A stretch of DNA of 64,000 bases from CBDHFF01 sp965262395 (GTDB taxonomy: Bacteria; Pseudomonadota; Alphaproteobacteria; Rickettsiales; Anaplasmataceae), in contig OZ253531.1 of NCBI GenBank assembly GCA_965262395.1, positions 496,001-560,000 on the forward strand, written 5' to 3'. The notes beneath the pieces are model-generated. The model worked only from the letters and a program-made list of their open reading frames with translations. It had not been told where the DNA came from and did not search any database. Both the position numbers and the translations under genes were made by a program. Below, in pieces: positions 28,680-37,881 of this stretch. Every line of letters begins with the position of its first letter. Position 1 is the first letter of the stretch.

Positions 28680-30155
28680 ATGCCACAGGATCTTACTAAT
28701 CAAGGAATTAAAGCAGCTGGCAAAGGCACGCTTAATAAAATATCCGACAACATGGTTGCTAGATTTTTCAAAAGAGGGTTTGAAATTCTAGTTCTTAGAA
28801 ATAAGAAAGGTGCTGCAACTGCAAAAGATGTTTCTGATGCTTTATTTACTTACGGATCGTCGGGGTTACGTGTAAATGATATTAAAGTTAATGTTTTAAC
28901 TGATAAAGAACATGAGGCCGTAATTGCCCCTAAAAATATTACTGATAATGCGAAACTGGAGGTTAAATCAACTGGAGCTAATGGAAAGCAAACCTATTAT
29001 TTACAAACAGAGAGTAATAAATATGTATTAACTGCACTTAAGAATCAGGGTAAAGCAGTAACTATTGAAACGTCTAAAGGAGAATCTTGCCCATTATATT
29101 CAATAGTAATAAGTCAGGGTAAAGTGGAAGGAGATAAAAAATTAGATAACCTTGTTGTGGCTATTGATAATAGAGATCATTTAGTTACTGATTTAACTCC
29201 AGGAAAGAGGATTAAAGCTAATTATTCTGTTCCTTTAAAAAAGGTTGTAGCACTATCCTATAGTAAATACTACGATGCATCAGATAGAAGTGAGAATCAA
29301 ATTTCTTGGGCGAGATCTATACCACGCTTTCTTATTGTCATGTCTGCAGAAATAATAACTTTTGTGCCAAAAATTCTTACTTTTGTTACCCTAGCTTTTC
29401 CTGCCTATATATTTAGAGAATTTTCTGCTGGGTTGTTGAATAAATATAAAAGATTGATTGCCCATGATGATAGCTCTTCACCAAAAATGAAGAAATTTTA
29501 TCTTGGAGCAGGAAAATTAGCTTTTAAGGTAAGTAAAATTTTTGAAGTTGGAAAGTTCATCTCCTTGTTGTCAATAAATGAATTTGCCTTTGTTACTAAT
29601 TTACTTACTAGTGTGGCGTTGTTTGAAGGCGGTACTCGCATAGGTGTAGCCGCTAAAGCAATTAAGGCAGAGGCAAAATTTGTATCGAACGATATACAGG
29701 CAACATTTTATGATATTCCTCCACAATTAAAGGAACTACCTATTGAACACGGTGGGTATGATACATCTAATTTAGAAACAAACGGGAATAATCAAAATTT
29801 AGTCTCAAAAATCAAACATGAAAAAAAGATAAGTAAATCTGATCAAAAAGAGCTCGAGGCGGAACTTTTGGAGAATCCTGAATTTAAGTCTGCGACAAAA
29901 GGGTTGAATGATACAAAAATTGAAAAAAAGGATGATACGACTGAATCTGAGGGTAGTGCGGTCGATATAAAAGAAGTGATTGCTCGAATAAGAGAATCAC
30001 AAGAAAGCGAAGAACATCCTCATAGTAAAACTGAAAAGGGAGCTGTAGTGACATATGAACTAGGTGATCAAGGTTTCAGTTTACGTGGAGCCATCCATCG
30101 TGTTACAGATCCTATATATGGCGAGAAAAGAATGAATGACTTAATCGGTAAATAG
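28680..30155 (+). CDS. Unknown protein with a central membrane segment and charged C-terminus
   Basis: Product of 491 residues; no family recognised. Residues 1-205 look soluble, with beta-rich stretches (KQTYYLQTESNKYVLTAL). Two hydrophobic regions follow (about 217-250 and 296-320), which could span the membrane. Residues 340-491 are strongly charged and probably disordered (KIEKKDDTTESEGSAVD). There is no signal peptide. No clear ribosome site precedes the ATG. The final 20 codons, the stop and 65 bp of spacer are tandemly duplicated (30096-30322). It may be surface- or host-directed, but that is only inference from its lack of homologues and its composition. Confidence 0.75.
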   Translation: MPQDLTNQGIKAAGKGTLNKISDNMVARFFKRGFEILVLRNKKGAATAKDVSDALFTYGSSGLRVNDIKVNVLTDKEHEAVIAPKNITDNAKLEVKSTGANGKQTYYLQTESNKYVLTALKNQGKAVTIETSKGESCPLYSIVISQGKVEGDKKLDNLVVAIDNRDHLVTDLTPGKRIKANYSVPLKKVVALSYSKYYDASDRSENQISWARSIPRFLIVMSAEIITFVPKILTFVTLAFPAYIFREFSAGLLNKYKRLIAHDDSSSPKMKKFYLGAGKLAFKVSKIFEVGKFISLLSINEFAFVTNLLTSVALFEGGTRIGVAAKAIKAEAKFVSNDIQATFYDIPPQLKELPIEHGGYDTSNLETNGNNQNLVSKIKHEKKISKSDQKELEAELLENPEFKSATKGLNDTKIEKKDDTTESEGSAVDIKEVIARIRESQESEEHPHSKTEKGAVVTYELGDQGFSLRGAIHRVTDPIYGEKRMNDLIGK

Positions 30156-30322
30156 AAGTTTTGTGCAAATCTTGTATTAAGTATATATTTCAAATAAACA
30201 TGTGTATTTCATCGTGTTACAGATCCTATATATGGCGAGAAAAGAATGAATGACTTAATCGGTAAATAGAAGTTTTGTGCAAATCTTGTATTAAGTATAT
30301 ATTTCAAATAAACATGTGTATT
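30096..30322. repeat. Tandem duplication of the preceding gene's 3' end (2 copies, period 114 bp)
   Basis: 30096-30209 and 30210-30322 appear identical. Each carries the last codons, the TAG stop and the downstream spacer. The second copy is untranslated. The apparent identity indicates a recent event. Confidence 0.93.
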
Positions 30323-30349
30323 ATAGAATATTAAAATTATTTTTGGGAT

Positions 30350-31033
30350 TCAAAAATTGTTTGATTCATAATAATCAGGGGGAGGTGATTTACTTACTCT
30401 ATCCTTTAATACTGCCTTGAAACATGGTTTTGCTTTTGCTGCTTCATACCAAGTTTTTACTCTACTGCTTGCTTTGAACCACTTGATATTATTCCAATAA
30501 TCTAGAATAGATAGATGCGATAGTGCGCTTATATCGGCAAGAGAAAAATCTTTGCCAGCAAGCCAAGATCTTTTTCTAAGTAAAAAATCAATATATTCCA
30601 AGTGATAGTTTATATTATGTGCTGCCATTATTAAATTTGTTGAGTTGGGATATGTATTTTTAACAAAGAAGCACTTTATTTTGTCGTGAATGATATATTG
30701 GGATACTTCATTATAAAATTTTATATCAAACCAACTAATAATTCTTCTGATTTCATTTTGCTTTTCTAATGTCTCACCTATTAATCTTGATTGATCATAT
30801 GCCGCAACGATATATTCTGTTATAGGATATCCAGCGACTATAATTAAAGATTTATCAAATAGTACTGGCACATCCATTGCAGGATTAATTTTTGCAAATG
30901 ATGTATCCATATTCCAAGGATCTTTTTCTATTAAATTGAAATCTAGCTCTGTTTCAATCAGCAACATCCTGACTTTTCTTGAGGCGGGAGACATTGAAAA
31001 ATAATATAGAAGTCGTTCTGATTCTTTTATCAT
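30350..31033 (-). CDS. fzlA: Glutathione S-transferase-fold protein, probably FtsZ-binding FzlA
   Basis: The 227-residue product has a thioredoxin-like N-terminal domain (LYYFSMSPASRKVRMLLIE; cis-proline region in AMDVPVLF). An all-helical C-terminal GST domain follows, with LAGKDFSLADISALSHLSILDY. The C-terminal tail PPPDYYESNNF resembles the conserved tail of alphaproteobacterial FzlA. FzlA is a GST homologue without GST activity that curves FtsZ filaments and promotes constriction. I base FzlA on that tail and on length; a true glutathione transferase cannot be excluded. GAGAGG lies before the ATG. Confidence 0.8.
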   Translation of the reverse strand: MIKESERLLYYFSMSPASRKVRMLLIETELDFNLIEKDPWNMDTSFAKINPAMDVPVLFDKSLIIVAGYPITEYIVAAYDQSRLIGETLEKQNEIRRIISWFDIKFYNEVSQYIIHDKIKCFFVKNTYPNSTNLIMAAHNINYHLEYIDFLLRKRSWLAGKDFSLADISALSHLSILDYWNNIKWFKASSRVKTWYEAAKAKPCFKAVLKDRVSKSPPPDYYESNNF

Positions 31034-31110
31034 TACTTAACCCTCTCTTTAATTATTACTGGATTAATCAAGTTATATGTAGTGAATGTGTTTAATTAAA
31101 GGTAAATGTG

Positions 31111-31564
31111 GACTGCTTAATTTTGCTGCACACTTCTTCATGGTTTTTGACAAAATCAGCATTGGGCAATTGATTTTTACACCAAGTGGTTTGTCTTTTT
31201 GCATAATTTCTGGTGTTTTGTTTAGCCTTTTCTATTGCTTCATTTAAGGATATGTCTCCAGCGACTGCTTAATTTTGCTGCACACTTCTTCATGGTTTTT
31301 GACAAAATCAGCATTGGGCAATTGATTTTTACACCAAGTGGTTTGTCTTTTTGCATAATTTCTGGTGTTTTGTTTAGCCTTTTCTATTGCTTCATTTAAG
31401 GATATGTCTCCAGCGACTGCTTAATTTTGCTGCACACTTCTTCATGGTTTTTGACAAAATCAGCATTGGGCAATTGATTTTTACACCAAGTGGTTTGTCT
31501 TTTTGCATAATTTCTGGTGTTTTGTTTAGCCTTTTCTATTGCTTCATTTAAGGATATGTCTCCA
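31111..31564. repeat. Three-copy tandem duplication of the miaA 3' end (period 152 bp)
   Basis: Copies start at 31111, 31263 and 31415 and are nearly identical. Since 152 is not a multiple of three, the MiaA frame that enters the second copy shifts and stops at 31396, giving a new C-terminus (SLETYP). The ancestral tail (KIKQSTFTFN and a TAA) survives only at the outer edge of the distal copy, near 31093-31120. Confidence 0.94.
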
Positions 31565-32322
31565 TTAAGATATCGCATTAATTCTGGCAAGCCATGTGCC
31601 TTTAAAGCAGGCAAGGTGTTTGGGAGATTCATTTTTATTACTGTAGAAGCCTCTTCAAGAATTCCTTCATTAACCATGCAGTCAAATCTTTTGTTGATTT
31701 TCTTATACAATTCTTCTCTTTCTTTCATCACAACAAAGGTTTTTACCTTATAGCTTTCTTTTAGTTGTGGTTGCTTGTTTTTTATAACTTGACTAAAAGG
31801 TATGCCCGTTTGTTTAAATGTTTCTACAGCCCGAAGTAACCTATGTTTATCATTAGGGCTCAATTTTTCAGCACTTTCTTTGTCATGTTCTTGTAATATT
31901 TCATGTAATTTGTGAGAACCTTCTGTAGACATGATCTCTAAAACCTGTTTTCTTATTTCTGGCTCTATCTTAGGTAAGTTAGATACTCCATTGATTAAGC
32001 AATCTATATAAAGACCACTTCCTCCAGTGATAATAGGGGTTTGTTTGTTGTTTATTGTGATATCTATTTCTGCTTTCACATCATTTAACCAATGTATTAC
32101 GGATTGATGTTGTGTGATGCTGATATAACCATATAGAGAATGTGGCACAATGTGCATATCAGTTTCTATTGGCTGTGCCGTGATTATTGGTATTTCCTTA
32201 TATATTTGTTTTGAATCACAATTAATAATTTTACCATTGTATTCGTTGGCAACTTTTATAGCTATATCTGATTTACCGGTGGCTGTTGGTCCAGTTATTA
32301 TAATAATTTGTCCATTCATCAT
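31396..32322 (-). CDS. miaA: tRNA dimethylallyltransferase (MiaA)
   Basis: Prenylates adenosine 37 of tRNAs reading codons that start with U; MiaB (in this window) then thiomethylates it. The 308-residue product has the P-loop GPTATGKSD, the substrate motif NCDSKQIYKEIPI (usually DSMQVY) and GGSGLYIDCLINGV. The C-terminal RQTTWCKNQ block includes the conserved arginine region (YAKRQTTW). Catalytic elements are complete. Its C-terminus was altered by a frame-shifting 152-bp tandem duplication; the replaced residues lie beyond the conserved core, so activity is probably kept. Confidence 0.95.
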   Translation of the reverse strand: MMNGQIIIITGPTATGKSDIAIKVANEYNGKIINCDSKQIYKEIPIITAQPIETDMHIVPHSLYGYISITQHQSVIHWLNDVKAEIDITINNKQTPIITGGSGLYIDCLINGVSNLPKIEPEIRKQVLEIMSTEGSHKLHEILQEHDKESAEKLSPNDKHRLLRAVETFKQTGIPFSQVIKNKQPQLKESYKVKTFVVMKEREELYKKINKRFDCMVNEGILEEASTVIKMNLPNTLPALKAHGLPELMRYLNGDISLNEAIEKAKQNTRNYAKRQTTWCKNQLPNADFVKNHEEVCSKIKQSLETYP

Positions 32323-32399
32323 TAATTCAAATTTAATAAATTACATTCATATAAGTATTATATTATTTTTCCTTATATCTTAATAGTGCTTTGTTAGTT

Positions 32400-33164
32400 A
32401 TGGCAAAAGAAAGTGATGGCTCTAAGAACAGTAATTCTAATTCATCAATGATGGATAAATTTTTATCTTTATTGGGTAAGGCACCAGTTAAACCTGATAA
32501 AGATGAGATCGTTGCAAAAATGTCTAAGCGGGATGTTGAGAAAAAGAATGACCCTACTGCAGATAACGATGAAGATGAAAGAAAAAAAAGAAGAAAAAGA
32601 CTTGCAAGTAGAAGGATTAAAAGAAAAACAGAACCTGCAAAGGAAGTTGATGACAAAAAAGAAGCAATCACGGAAAAAGATATAAAACATGAAGTTAAAG
32701 AGACAGTAAAAGCTAAAACTAAAAGTAAACTTGCAGATAAATTCAAGAAAAAACAAAGCGGATCAGCTAGTAGTGATATACTAGCTAAGTATAAGAAAAA
32801 ATCAGATACTGCTGGACCAGAGGAGAATCTACGCGACAAGTACAAGCAGAACAAAAGCGGCGTGAAAGCAATGCTGGATAATAAAAAAAGTAAAAGCAGC
32901 GGTTCTACTAGTCAAGATATATTAAAAAAAGAGAAAAGAAAAAAAGGTCGTTGTGTTTATTTAGTAAGAGGCAAGGATAGAAACCGCCCTGCTTGGCATT
33001 ATGTATTAGTAAAAGAGAGGCTTGTTGAGAAATTCAAAGAAACGGTTGCCTCTGGTACTATTGATGTTGCTGATTGGGGCGAGGTTTTGGAATCTGGTTG
33101 GGGTGAAGATCCACATCCGGATATAGTTGCCAACATGGAAAAGAGATTTGGATTAAAAGATTAG
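32400..33164 (+). CDS. Lysine-rich protein with a conserved-looking C-terminal domain, unknown function
   Basis: About 254 residues from ATG 32400 (a TTG at 32391 is in frame). Residues 1-175 are extremely rich in lysine with alternating acidic clusters (KKRRKRLASRRIKRK, KLADKFKKKQSG). They include three loose SDILxKYK-like repeats (SSDILAKYKKK, SQDILKKEK, NLRDKYKQN). Residues 185-254 look like a compact alpha/beta domain starting GRCVYLVRGKDRNRPAWHYV and ending near EDPHPDIVANMEKRFG. I do not recognise the domain. Nucleic-acid or ribosome binding is a guess from charge. A diverged copy of its 3' end lies at 33380-33475. Confidence 0.75.
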   Translation: MAKESDGSKNSNSNSSMMDKFLSLLGKAPVKPDKDEIVAKMSKRDVEKKNDPTADNDEDERKKRRKRLASRRIKRKTEPAKEVDDKKEAITEKDIKHEVKETVKAKTKSKLADKFKKKQSGSASSDILAKYKKKSDTAGPEENLRDKYKQNKSGVKAMLDNKKSKSSGSTSQDILKKEKRKKGRCVYLVRGKDRNRPAWHYVLVKERLVEKFKETVASGTIDVADWGEVLESGWGEDPHPDIVANMEKRFGLKD

Positions 33165-33488
33165 GTTGCTGCACTTTTCTGTGCAGTTTATATTCAAATT
33201 AGAAGAGAAGCTCATTCATAAATATAGTTTATGTTAAATTTGTTGGTATTGAAAGTCCTTGAATAGACAATTAAAGGGGGGAGATCTCAATTCTTATGCA
33301 AATTAAGGTCTTGGAATTTATTCAATAGAACAATTAAAGGGGGGAGATCCCAATTCTTATGCAAATTAAGGTCTTGGAAGCTAGTTGGAGTGAAGATCCG
33401 TACCCAGATATAGCCAGATATAGCCAGATATAGTTACCAACATGGAGAAGAGATTCGGATTAAAAGTGTAAAGGTATGAAATCACCCT
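33165..33488. repeat. Spacer with a 63-bp direct repeat and a decayed copy of the upstream gene's tail
   Basis: The block around 33268-33317 containing CAATTAAAGGGGGGAGAT recurs at 33331-33380 (period 63). It runs into 33380-33475, which is a diverged copy of the 3' end of the lysine-rich gene (GGTTGGGGTGAAGATCC matches TAGTTGGAGTGAAGATCC, ending in ATTCGGATTAAAAG). An ATAGCCAGAT triplication sits inside it. No gene seen in these 324 bp. Confidence 0.8.
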
Positions 33489-35312
33489 TTATTGTCCTGG
33501 AGTATTGGTAGAATGAGAGACCTCATCCTCTGGTTTTGAGAGTGGAGAGACCTCTGGGCTTTTTGGTGGTGTATCTGCTTCTTCTAGCTTTCCCTTGAGA
33601 GGGTTAACACCATATTCGCCTCTTTCTATTTCTTCTTTTTTTGCTGCTAACGCCGCTTCTTTTTCTTCCTCGCTCATTGTTGCGAGCGATTTGATTTCTA
33701 ATGTTATTGCAGGCTCTGGCTCAGTAATGCCCTTCATTACTTGACTCATTAGATTTTCATCATCATCTTTCTTTTTTATCTTTTCTTCCAATGTTTCTCT
33801 TGTTTGTCGAATAATTGTTTTTATCACATGGGTAGATACTTTATATTTCTTAGCCATCTTTTGAATATTTTTTGAAAATAGATAATCATCTGCCTTTATA
33901 AAGAGTTTTTCTATCGTACCTGGAGCAGGGGTTGTTTTTGATTCTGTTTTTGCACCTTTTCTGGTTCTAATTTTTTCACCTAATAGGACTACAGGTTTTA
34001 TTACTGCTTTCAGGGGGGATGTGAAGGGCGCTGTTAGTATATAAAGGAATTTATTGCCAGAACTCATATCTGAAAATTTATCATAGCCAATTAGAGCTCC
34101 CGCTATACCTGTCGTTTTTCTCTGTGATTCTTCTAGTTCATCTACTTTAGCCTTAAGTGTTTCATCAATTTTACTGAAGTCCTCTGAATCCACATGTAAC
34201 ACTTTTTTGAAAGACTCTTCTTTAAATCTATTTTCTTTGCGATAACTGGCATTATTAGGATAATTAGCTCCATATATCATTTCACTAGATTCTTTTGCGC
34301 CAACACTAAATATTAATCTTACAGGAAATAATAATGATGCGACAACTTTCTCGCCGGTTGATAGTTTGCTGAATTTTTCATATCCTAGAATGGAATCTAA
34401 TGCATGATCTTTAAATGATTTATGAGGTTTTTCTGGTAAGATGAGTAGTTGTGCATGTTCCGTGCTTTTGAAAGTAGACTCTTTGTTATAAAATTTTTCT
34501 TTATCTGCAGTATCTTTTATGCTCCTATGTATCCATATTTTGGACGGATCTACGTGGCATTTTTTTTCTGTGACTTCTATATCTTCTGCTTCTTGTTTAG
34601 TTGGATTGACTATAATTAATTTATGATCGTTTTTGTTCAAGGCGGTTTGTATATTTTTTTCTTCTATTGCTGTTATTTTTCCGATGAAATTCATAGATTC
34701 CACTGTTAGTTTATCATGATGATCATTGTGGCCGTCTTGACTTAGCAGGCAAACTCTTAACCCACCTACAGATGATTTTTCGTTAATATGACTGAGGAAT
34801 TGCTGTTTGCTGGGTGATATTGTTGTCGAAGAATCTGTTAGATGAGTTACCTTGTTATTTTTATCAAGTGGTAAGCAATATATTAATGGCGTACCTTCAT
34901 TTGTAATAACTTTAATGGGTAAGAGGTTTGGGTATGCTACACCTTTGAACATTATGCCAGTTCGCTCCTTATTTGTGTACAGCACTTTAGATAAACTATC
35001 CTTTTTTACCTTTACCGGCTTTTTCTCTGGCGTTGGTTCTGGCGTTGGTTCTGGCGTTGGTTCTGGCGTTGGTTCTGGCGTTGGTTCTGGTTTTGGTTCT
35101 GGTTTTGGCGTTGGTTCTGGTTCTGGCGTTGGTTCTGGTTCTGGTTCTGGCATTGGTTTTAGGCCTAGGTTCAGATCTAGTTTTGATTTTAGGTCTAACT
35201 TTGGATCTAGTTTTGATTTTAGGTCTAACTCTGATTTTAGGTCTAACTCTGATTTTAGGTCTAACCTTGGTTTATCTTTGCTATTAGGTACTGTCTGGGG
35301 TTCTGTAGGCAT
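33489..35312 (-). CDS. Proline-rich repeat protein with an internal domain duplication, unknown function
   Basis: Product of 607 residues. The N-terminus has five or six DLKSEL/DLKSKL hexapeptides, then a 50-residue run of PEPT/PEPE dipeptide-like repeats, TonB-linker-like, encoded by 12-bp tandem repeats. After a basic KKPVKVKKDS segment come soluble domains. Two related blocks contain GYEKFSKLSTGEKVVASLLFP (about 310) and GYDKFSDMSSGNKFLYILTAP (about 410), indicating an internal duplication. Each ends in a hydrophobic stretch that may touch or cross the membrane. The C-terminus is acidic. No catalytic motif found. Repeat length is likely to vary between strains. Confidence 0.78.
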   Translation of the reverse strand: MPTEPQTVPNSKDKPRLDLKSELDLKSELDLKSKLDPKLDLKSKLDLNLGLKPMPEPEPEPTPEPEPTPKPEPKPEPTPEPTPEPTPEPTPEPTPEKKPVKVKKDSLSKVLYTNKERTGIMFKGVAYPNLLPIKVITNEGTPLIYCLPLDKNNKVTHLTDSSTTISPSKQQFLSHINEKSSVGGLRVCLLSQDGHNDHHDKLTVESMNFIGKITAIEEKNIQTALNKNDHKLIIVNPTKQEAEDIEVTEKKCHVDPSKIWIHRSIKDTADKEKFYNKESTFKSTEHAQLLILPEKPHKSFKDHALDSILGYEKFSKLSTGEKVVASLLFPVRLIFSVGAKESSEMIYGANYPNNASYRKENRFKEESFKKVLHVDSEDFSKIDETLKAKVDELEESQRKTTGIAGALIGYDKFSDMSSGNKFLYILTAPFTSPLKAVIKPVVLLGEKIRTRKGAKTESKTTPAPGTIEKLFIKADDYLFSKNIQKMAKKYKVSTHVIKTIIRQTRETLEEKIKKKDDDENLMSQVMKGITEPEPAITLEIKSLATMSEEEKEAALAAKKEEIERGEYGVNPLKGKLEEADTPPKSPEVSPLSKPEDEVSHSTNTPGQ

Positions 35313-35500
35313 AGCATTAGTGTACGATTGAGTATCACAATCTCAAATTGATACTCCTATTTGCTTAAACATTGATTAATCGTCATCGATCATTATTAAA
35401 TTCTAGTAATCATTATACTGTGTGGGTTGACGATAATTCAGACATATGATATCCTTAAGACAAGTATATATTATATCTTTAATGATTGAAGAGGGCAATA

Positions 35501-37015
35501 ATGGCTGAACCAAAAACAAAACAAAAAACAAAAAATGGAATTTTACCACAACTTTTAAATAATCCAGGTCTATCTTTCGACAAGAATAAGGATAAGAAAG
35601 CAAACCAAGCTGCTAATTTATCAATTTTAACCACATTATTTGACAGGGCGAAGCATTCTAAAAAATCATCCTTGATTAAGAAAATGCATCACGCTTCTGC
35701 GATAATATCGTTGATATTGATAACAGTAATGGTTGTTAGTGGTTTTTTAAAATTTGTTGCTAAGATGCAGCATTCTAAATCATCGTTCAGAGCTTTCTTT
35801 GCAAAAGATGCAGTATCTCAAGCTTTAGAAGTTATTGAGTTCTTATTAGCAGCAATAGTTTTCATAATTTCGCTTGTGACATTTTTTACAGCTATTTACC
35901 AATCAGTTGTCGATAAAAAAATAGATGACCATGATTTTGCTATGAGACTTATGAAATCTTCACTTTCTCTTGAAGAGATGAAATATGCAGCAGGCATGTC
36001 TGATAAAGAGTCTGATCAAGCAAAGATAATGAAGAATTATAAAGAGAATACTCCTTGTGATGTTGCTGCAGTCAAAGCTGCTTGTGAAGAAATTGCCAAT
36101 AATATTAAAGCTACAGCAGATAAAGGCGAGGCACTTAAAAAGATTAATGATCATATTAGAGCACGGAATATGCATTATTATGTTTTGTTGAAGGAAGCAA
36201 CTAGATCTAAAAATAGGAGTCGCATAACATCTCTTGCTTTTGAAGCATTCGAAATCTTATACTCGACCCTTACAATTGCTGCTGAAGCTATAGGAGTTTA
36301 TTATGCTTTTGTTGCTTTCAAGCCGAAGAATATTGCCCTAGGTATGGGTATATCGTCTTTGATATCCACATTTGCTTATTTGATGTTCTTTGTTTACAAA
36401 TGGTATAGTGTGGTTTCTTCGATTGAAGGTATGTCAGAGGGTACTCGTAAAAAAAGTAAAGCTCACACTACTGTTAGTATATTAGTGACTACTATTGGTA
36501 CTACACTGGTATCTATAAGCGTATTGCTTAATATACTTAGAGTTTTAGATGCAGCTAAAATTATTATGATTGATAAAAATTTAAGCAATACATTGGCTAT
36601 TGTTAGATTTATATCATTGTTTACAACTATATTCCTTGGGTTATTTTCACAAATAGTACTTCGTATTGTATGGAAAGGAGTGTTGTCTGAGAAAGATCTT
36701 GCTATTCAAAAGGCAAAAAATGATCTTGATACTGAGAGCTGTGATGCTGTTTCTAGAGTGGATAGTCATATGGGATTACTTGATGATGGCAGTCCTACTA
36801 CTAGTAAGACTGTACCGGTTCTTGTGAATAATATCGATCCAAACACTCAGGTCGTTGTTGATCTATCGATGAGTGGTGATATAGTAAGAGCAATAAGTAT
36901 TGCTCTGCCTACTACTAATATCTTTGTTGATAGTGCTACTACTACGAACTTAGAGGTTAATATTGGGGATCTTCAAACTGATTTTGAAAGCCAAGGCATT
37001 GCTACTGCTTGCTAG
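35501..37015 (+). CDS. Multi-pass membrane protein of unknown function
   Basis: About 504 residues from ATG 35501, which has GAAGAGGG 6-10 bases before it; the upstream ATG at 35486 is less well placed. A basic N-terminus is followed by helix 1 (about 68-86) and helix 2 (about 110-135). A soluble helical stretch of about 110 residues comes next, then at least four more helices (about 235-400). The C-terminal 100 residues are soluble and acidic. No family recognised. A strong terminator follows, so it is probably monocistronic. Confidence 0.78.
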   Translation: MAEPKTKQKTKNGILPQLLNNPGLSFDKNKDKKANQAANLSILTTLFDRAKHSKKSSLIKKMHHASAIISLILITVMVVSGFLKFVAKMQHSKSSFRAFFAKDAVSQALEVIEFLLAAIVFIISLVTFFTAIYQSVVDKKIDDHDFAMRLMKSSLSLEEMKYAAGMSDKESDQAKIMKNYKENTPCDVAAVKAACEEIANNIKATADKGEALKKINDHIRARNMHYYVLLKEATRSKNRSRITSLAFEAFEILYSTLTIAAEAIGVYYAFVAFKPKNIALGMGISSLISTFAYLMFFVYKWYSVVSSIEGMSEGTRKKSKAHTTVSILVTTIGTTLVSISVLLNILRVLDAAKIIMIDKNLSNTLAIVRFISLFTTIFLGLFSQIVLRIVWKGVLSEKDLAIQKAKNDLDTESCDAVSRVDSHMGLLDDGSPTTSKTVPVLVNNIDPNTQVVVDLSMSGDIVRAISIALPTTNIFVDSATTTNLEVNIGDLQTDFESQGIATAC

Positions 37016-37103
37016 CTTGGGGCGTTATAATTATTTTTAGCAAATATTTTTTTGCTTTGTAATTTGAAACAAATCAATTTACCCATATGATAACTAATAA
37101 TTA

Positions 37104-37135
37104 GGGGGCTAGTTTTTGCTAGCTCCCTTTTTTTA
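37104..37135 (+). terminator. Rho-independent terminator
   Basis: A 9-bp G/C-rich stem (GGGGGCTAG against CTAGCTCCC, one G-U pair) with loop TTTTTG is followed by an eight-base T run. It lies about 90 bp after the stop of the membrane protein gene. This is the clearest intrinsic terminator in the window. Confidence 0.88.
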
Positions 37136-37179
37136 TGCGCTATTAGTACATTTTTCCATGTCTTTTATTCAATATGTTA

Positions 37180-37810
37180 TTTTCTCCTGCCATATGTAAC
37201 CAGCAGCATATATCATGGCGTATACCTCCTTGTTTTCTCTGCCATATGTAACCAGCAGCATATATCGTGGCGTATAACTCCTTGTTTTCTCTGCCATATG
37301 TAACCAGCAGCATATATCGTGGCGTATAACTCCTTGTTTTCTACCTGCCATATATAACCAGCAGCATATATCGTGGCGTATACCTCCTTGTTTTCTCTGC
37401 CATATGTAACCAGCAGCATATATCATGGCGTATAACTCCTTGTTTTCTCCTGCCATATGTAACCAGCAGCATATATCGTGGCGTATAACTCTTTATTTTC
37501 TCTGCCATATGTATCCAGCAGCATATATCGTGGCGTATACCTCCTTGTTTTCTCTGTCATATGTAACCAGCAACATATATCATGGCGTATAACTCCTTAT
37601 TTTCTCCTGCCATATGTAACCAGCAGCATATATCATGGCGTATAACTCCTTGTTTTCTCTGTCATATGTAACCAGCAGCATATATTAAGCGTATACCTCC
37701 TTATTTTCTCTGTCATATATAACCAGCAGCATATATTAAGCGTATACCTCCTTATTTTTTACCGGCCTATATGTAAACAACAGCATATATTTGGCCTATA
37801 GCTCTTTGCC
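37180..37810. repeat. Twelve-copy minisatellite upstream of the motB-like gene (period 51-54 bp)
   Basis: Units start near 37191, 37243, 37295, 37349, 37401, 37454, 37506, 37558, 37611, 37663, 37714 and 37768 (position of CATATGTAA or its variant). Each holds GCCATATGTAACCAGCAGCA followed by CATATAT and TGGCGTATA, an imperfect dyad that could form a hairpin. Variation increases toward the right end. Minus-strand frames through it start inside the array and show no start signals, so I treat it as non-coding. Confidence 0.93.
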
Positions 37811-37881
37811 TTGTCAGGCATCTATTGATATAGCATCATGAATATGATAGATCTACTGTCTGTTATGTGGGCTTTTGTTGT

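Noticed and set aside
37169..37456. Minus-strand ORFs in the motB-upstream minisatellite
   Set aside because: Frames start and end inside the array, units vary in length and no ribosome site or unique sequence supports coding.
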